From: Methylobacterium mesophilicum
GTDB taxonomy: Bacteria; Pseudomonadota; Alphaproteobacteria; Rhizobiales; Beijerinckiaceae
DNA length: 64,000 nt
NCBI RefSeq assembly: GCF_022179445.1
Contig: NZ_BPQU01000008.1
Span: 1 to 64,000, forward strand
Direction: 5' to 3'
The notes below the pieces were generated by a model. The model made no database searches and had not been told where the DNA came from. It worked only from the letters and a program-made list of their open reading frames with translations. Made by a program: the position numbers and the translations under genes. Below, in pieces: positions 63,438 to 64,000 of the stretch. Position 1 is the first letter of the stretch. Every line of letters begins with the position of its first letter.

Positions 63438-63902
63438 ATGAAACCGTCCCTGCCCCTGCTTGCCACCTGCCTTGCACTCGCCAGCGTGCCGGCCGCCGCG
63501 ACCTCGTTCGAATTCGTGCCCGCGCCGCAGACCGACCTGAACCGGATGTACCGAGTCGACAAGGTCACCGGCGAGGTGACCTCCTGCCAGTACGGGCTGC
63601 AGGAATCGGCCGGCGGCATCGGCCAAACCGTGTGCTTCGGCCCCGGGGAGGGCGCCGGCGCACAGGCGCCCTCGGAATACGGCTTGGTCGCCAGCCGCCA
63701 CACCCGCGAGGCCGGCGTGTTCCGGGTCAATTACCGGACCGGCGAGATGAGCATCTGCTTCGTGCTGGTGAAGAAGGAGCAGGTGGTCTGCACCCAGCAG
63801 GCCAAGCCCGGCGCCGAGGGCGCATCGGACGCACCGCTGACCGGGCCCGCACCCGGCCGGGCCGGGGCCAGCGCCACGCCCGCACAGGGCGGCCGCTTTT
63901 GA
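63438..63902 (+). CDS. Small secreted protein, unknown function
   Basis: The 154-residue protein has a signal peptide (MKPSLPLLATCLALASVPAAA). Two similar short repeats follow: 'YRVDKVTGEVTSCQYG' and 'FRVNYRTGEMSICFVL', each with R-V-x(3)-TGE and a Cys. The Pro/Gly/Ala-rich tail is probably disordered. The repeats suggest a small beta domain in the periplasm. It is divergent from gph. No role is known. Confidence 0.7.
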   Translation: MKPSLPLLATCLALASVPAAATSFEFVPAPQTDLNRMYRVDKVTGEVTSCQYGLQESAGGIGQTVCFGPGEGAGAQAPSEYGLVASRHTREAGVFRVNYRTGEMSICFVLVKKEQVVCTQQAKPGAEGASDAPLTGPAPGRAGASATPAQGGRF

Positions 63903-64000
63903 AGCCAGCAGCTCCGCGGAGCCGTTCCGGTCCGCCCTGCGGCATGCTAGGGGCCGCGCGACCGACCCAGGAAGCCCGGCTGCTCCGCATGCGCGACATC

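Noticed and set aside
63989..64000. Possible gene start at the right edge (ATG after AGGAAG)
   Set aside because: Only four codons are visible, so no coding claim can be supported.

Overview
The window is high-GC alphaproteobacterial DNA, most probably from the Methylobacterium/Methylorubrum group. This rests on the gene families and on the right-hand gene set: a B12-dependent ribonucleotide reductase, an NDUFA12-type complex I subunit, a DUF2155 protein, aat and accC-accB. No rRNA, tRNA or CRISPR array was seen.

1-2.1 kb: a secreted protein cut by the left edge, a small membrane protein and two overlapping LprI-like secreted proteins.

2.5-25.5 kb: an organosulfonate island. A minus-strand operon starting at 13.3 kb reads suyA-suyB-dctA-slcC-comC-gntR-sorA-sorB and probably yeiH. 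It would import 3-sulfolactate, interconvert its enantiomers through sulfopyruvate (SlcC, ComC), cleave the R form to pyruvate and sulfite (SuyAB), and oxidise the sulfite (SorAB). soxCD lies beside it, and a tauE-like exporter is transcribed divergently from suyA. A second set (14.4-25.5 kb) holds a SsuBC-type ABC transporter with two periplasmic binding proteins, a complete succinate-dehydrogenase-like complex (flavoprotein, Fe-S protein, two membrane subunits), a two-subunit class I fumarase-like hydratase and a ThDP enzyme. An almost invariant operator, TCTTNTATAAGACA, lies upstream of suyA, of tauE and of the ABC operon, so one regulator probably controls both halves. My main inference is that the dehydrogenase and hydratase work on a sulfonate analogue of succinate: 3-sulfopropionate to 3-sulfoacrylate to 3-sulfolactate, which feeds the Suy pathway. 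I know of no description of such a route.

25.5-50.5 kb: an accessory region of insertion sequences, broken genes and probable defence proteins. An IS256-family element interrupts a pdxH-like gene with an exact 8-bp target duplication. There are IS5, IS481 and ISL3 family elements or remnants, a 40-bp perfect palindrome, a ~1980-residue helicase with a Vsr-like nuclease, and a 2115-residue protein with an Mrr-like nuclease, helical repeats and a PIN-like segment. Two alpha/beta hydrolases and some small secreted proteins lie among them.

51-64 kb: chromosomal core genes: nrdJ, NDUFA12-like, DUF2155, aat, accC, accB, a DsbA-like thiol oxidoreductase, DUF1345, an aminotransferase, gph and a small secreted protein.
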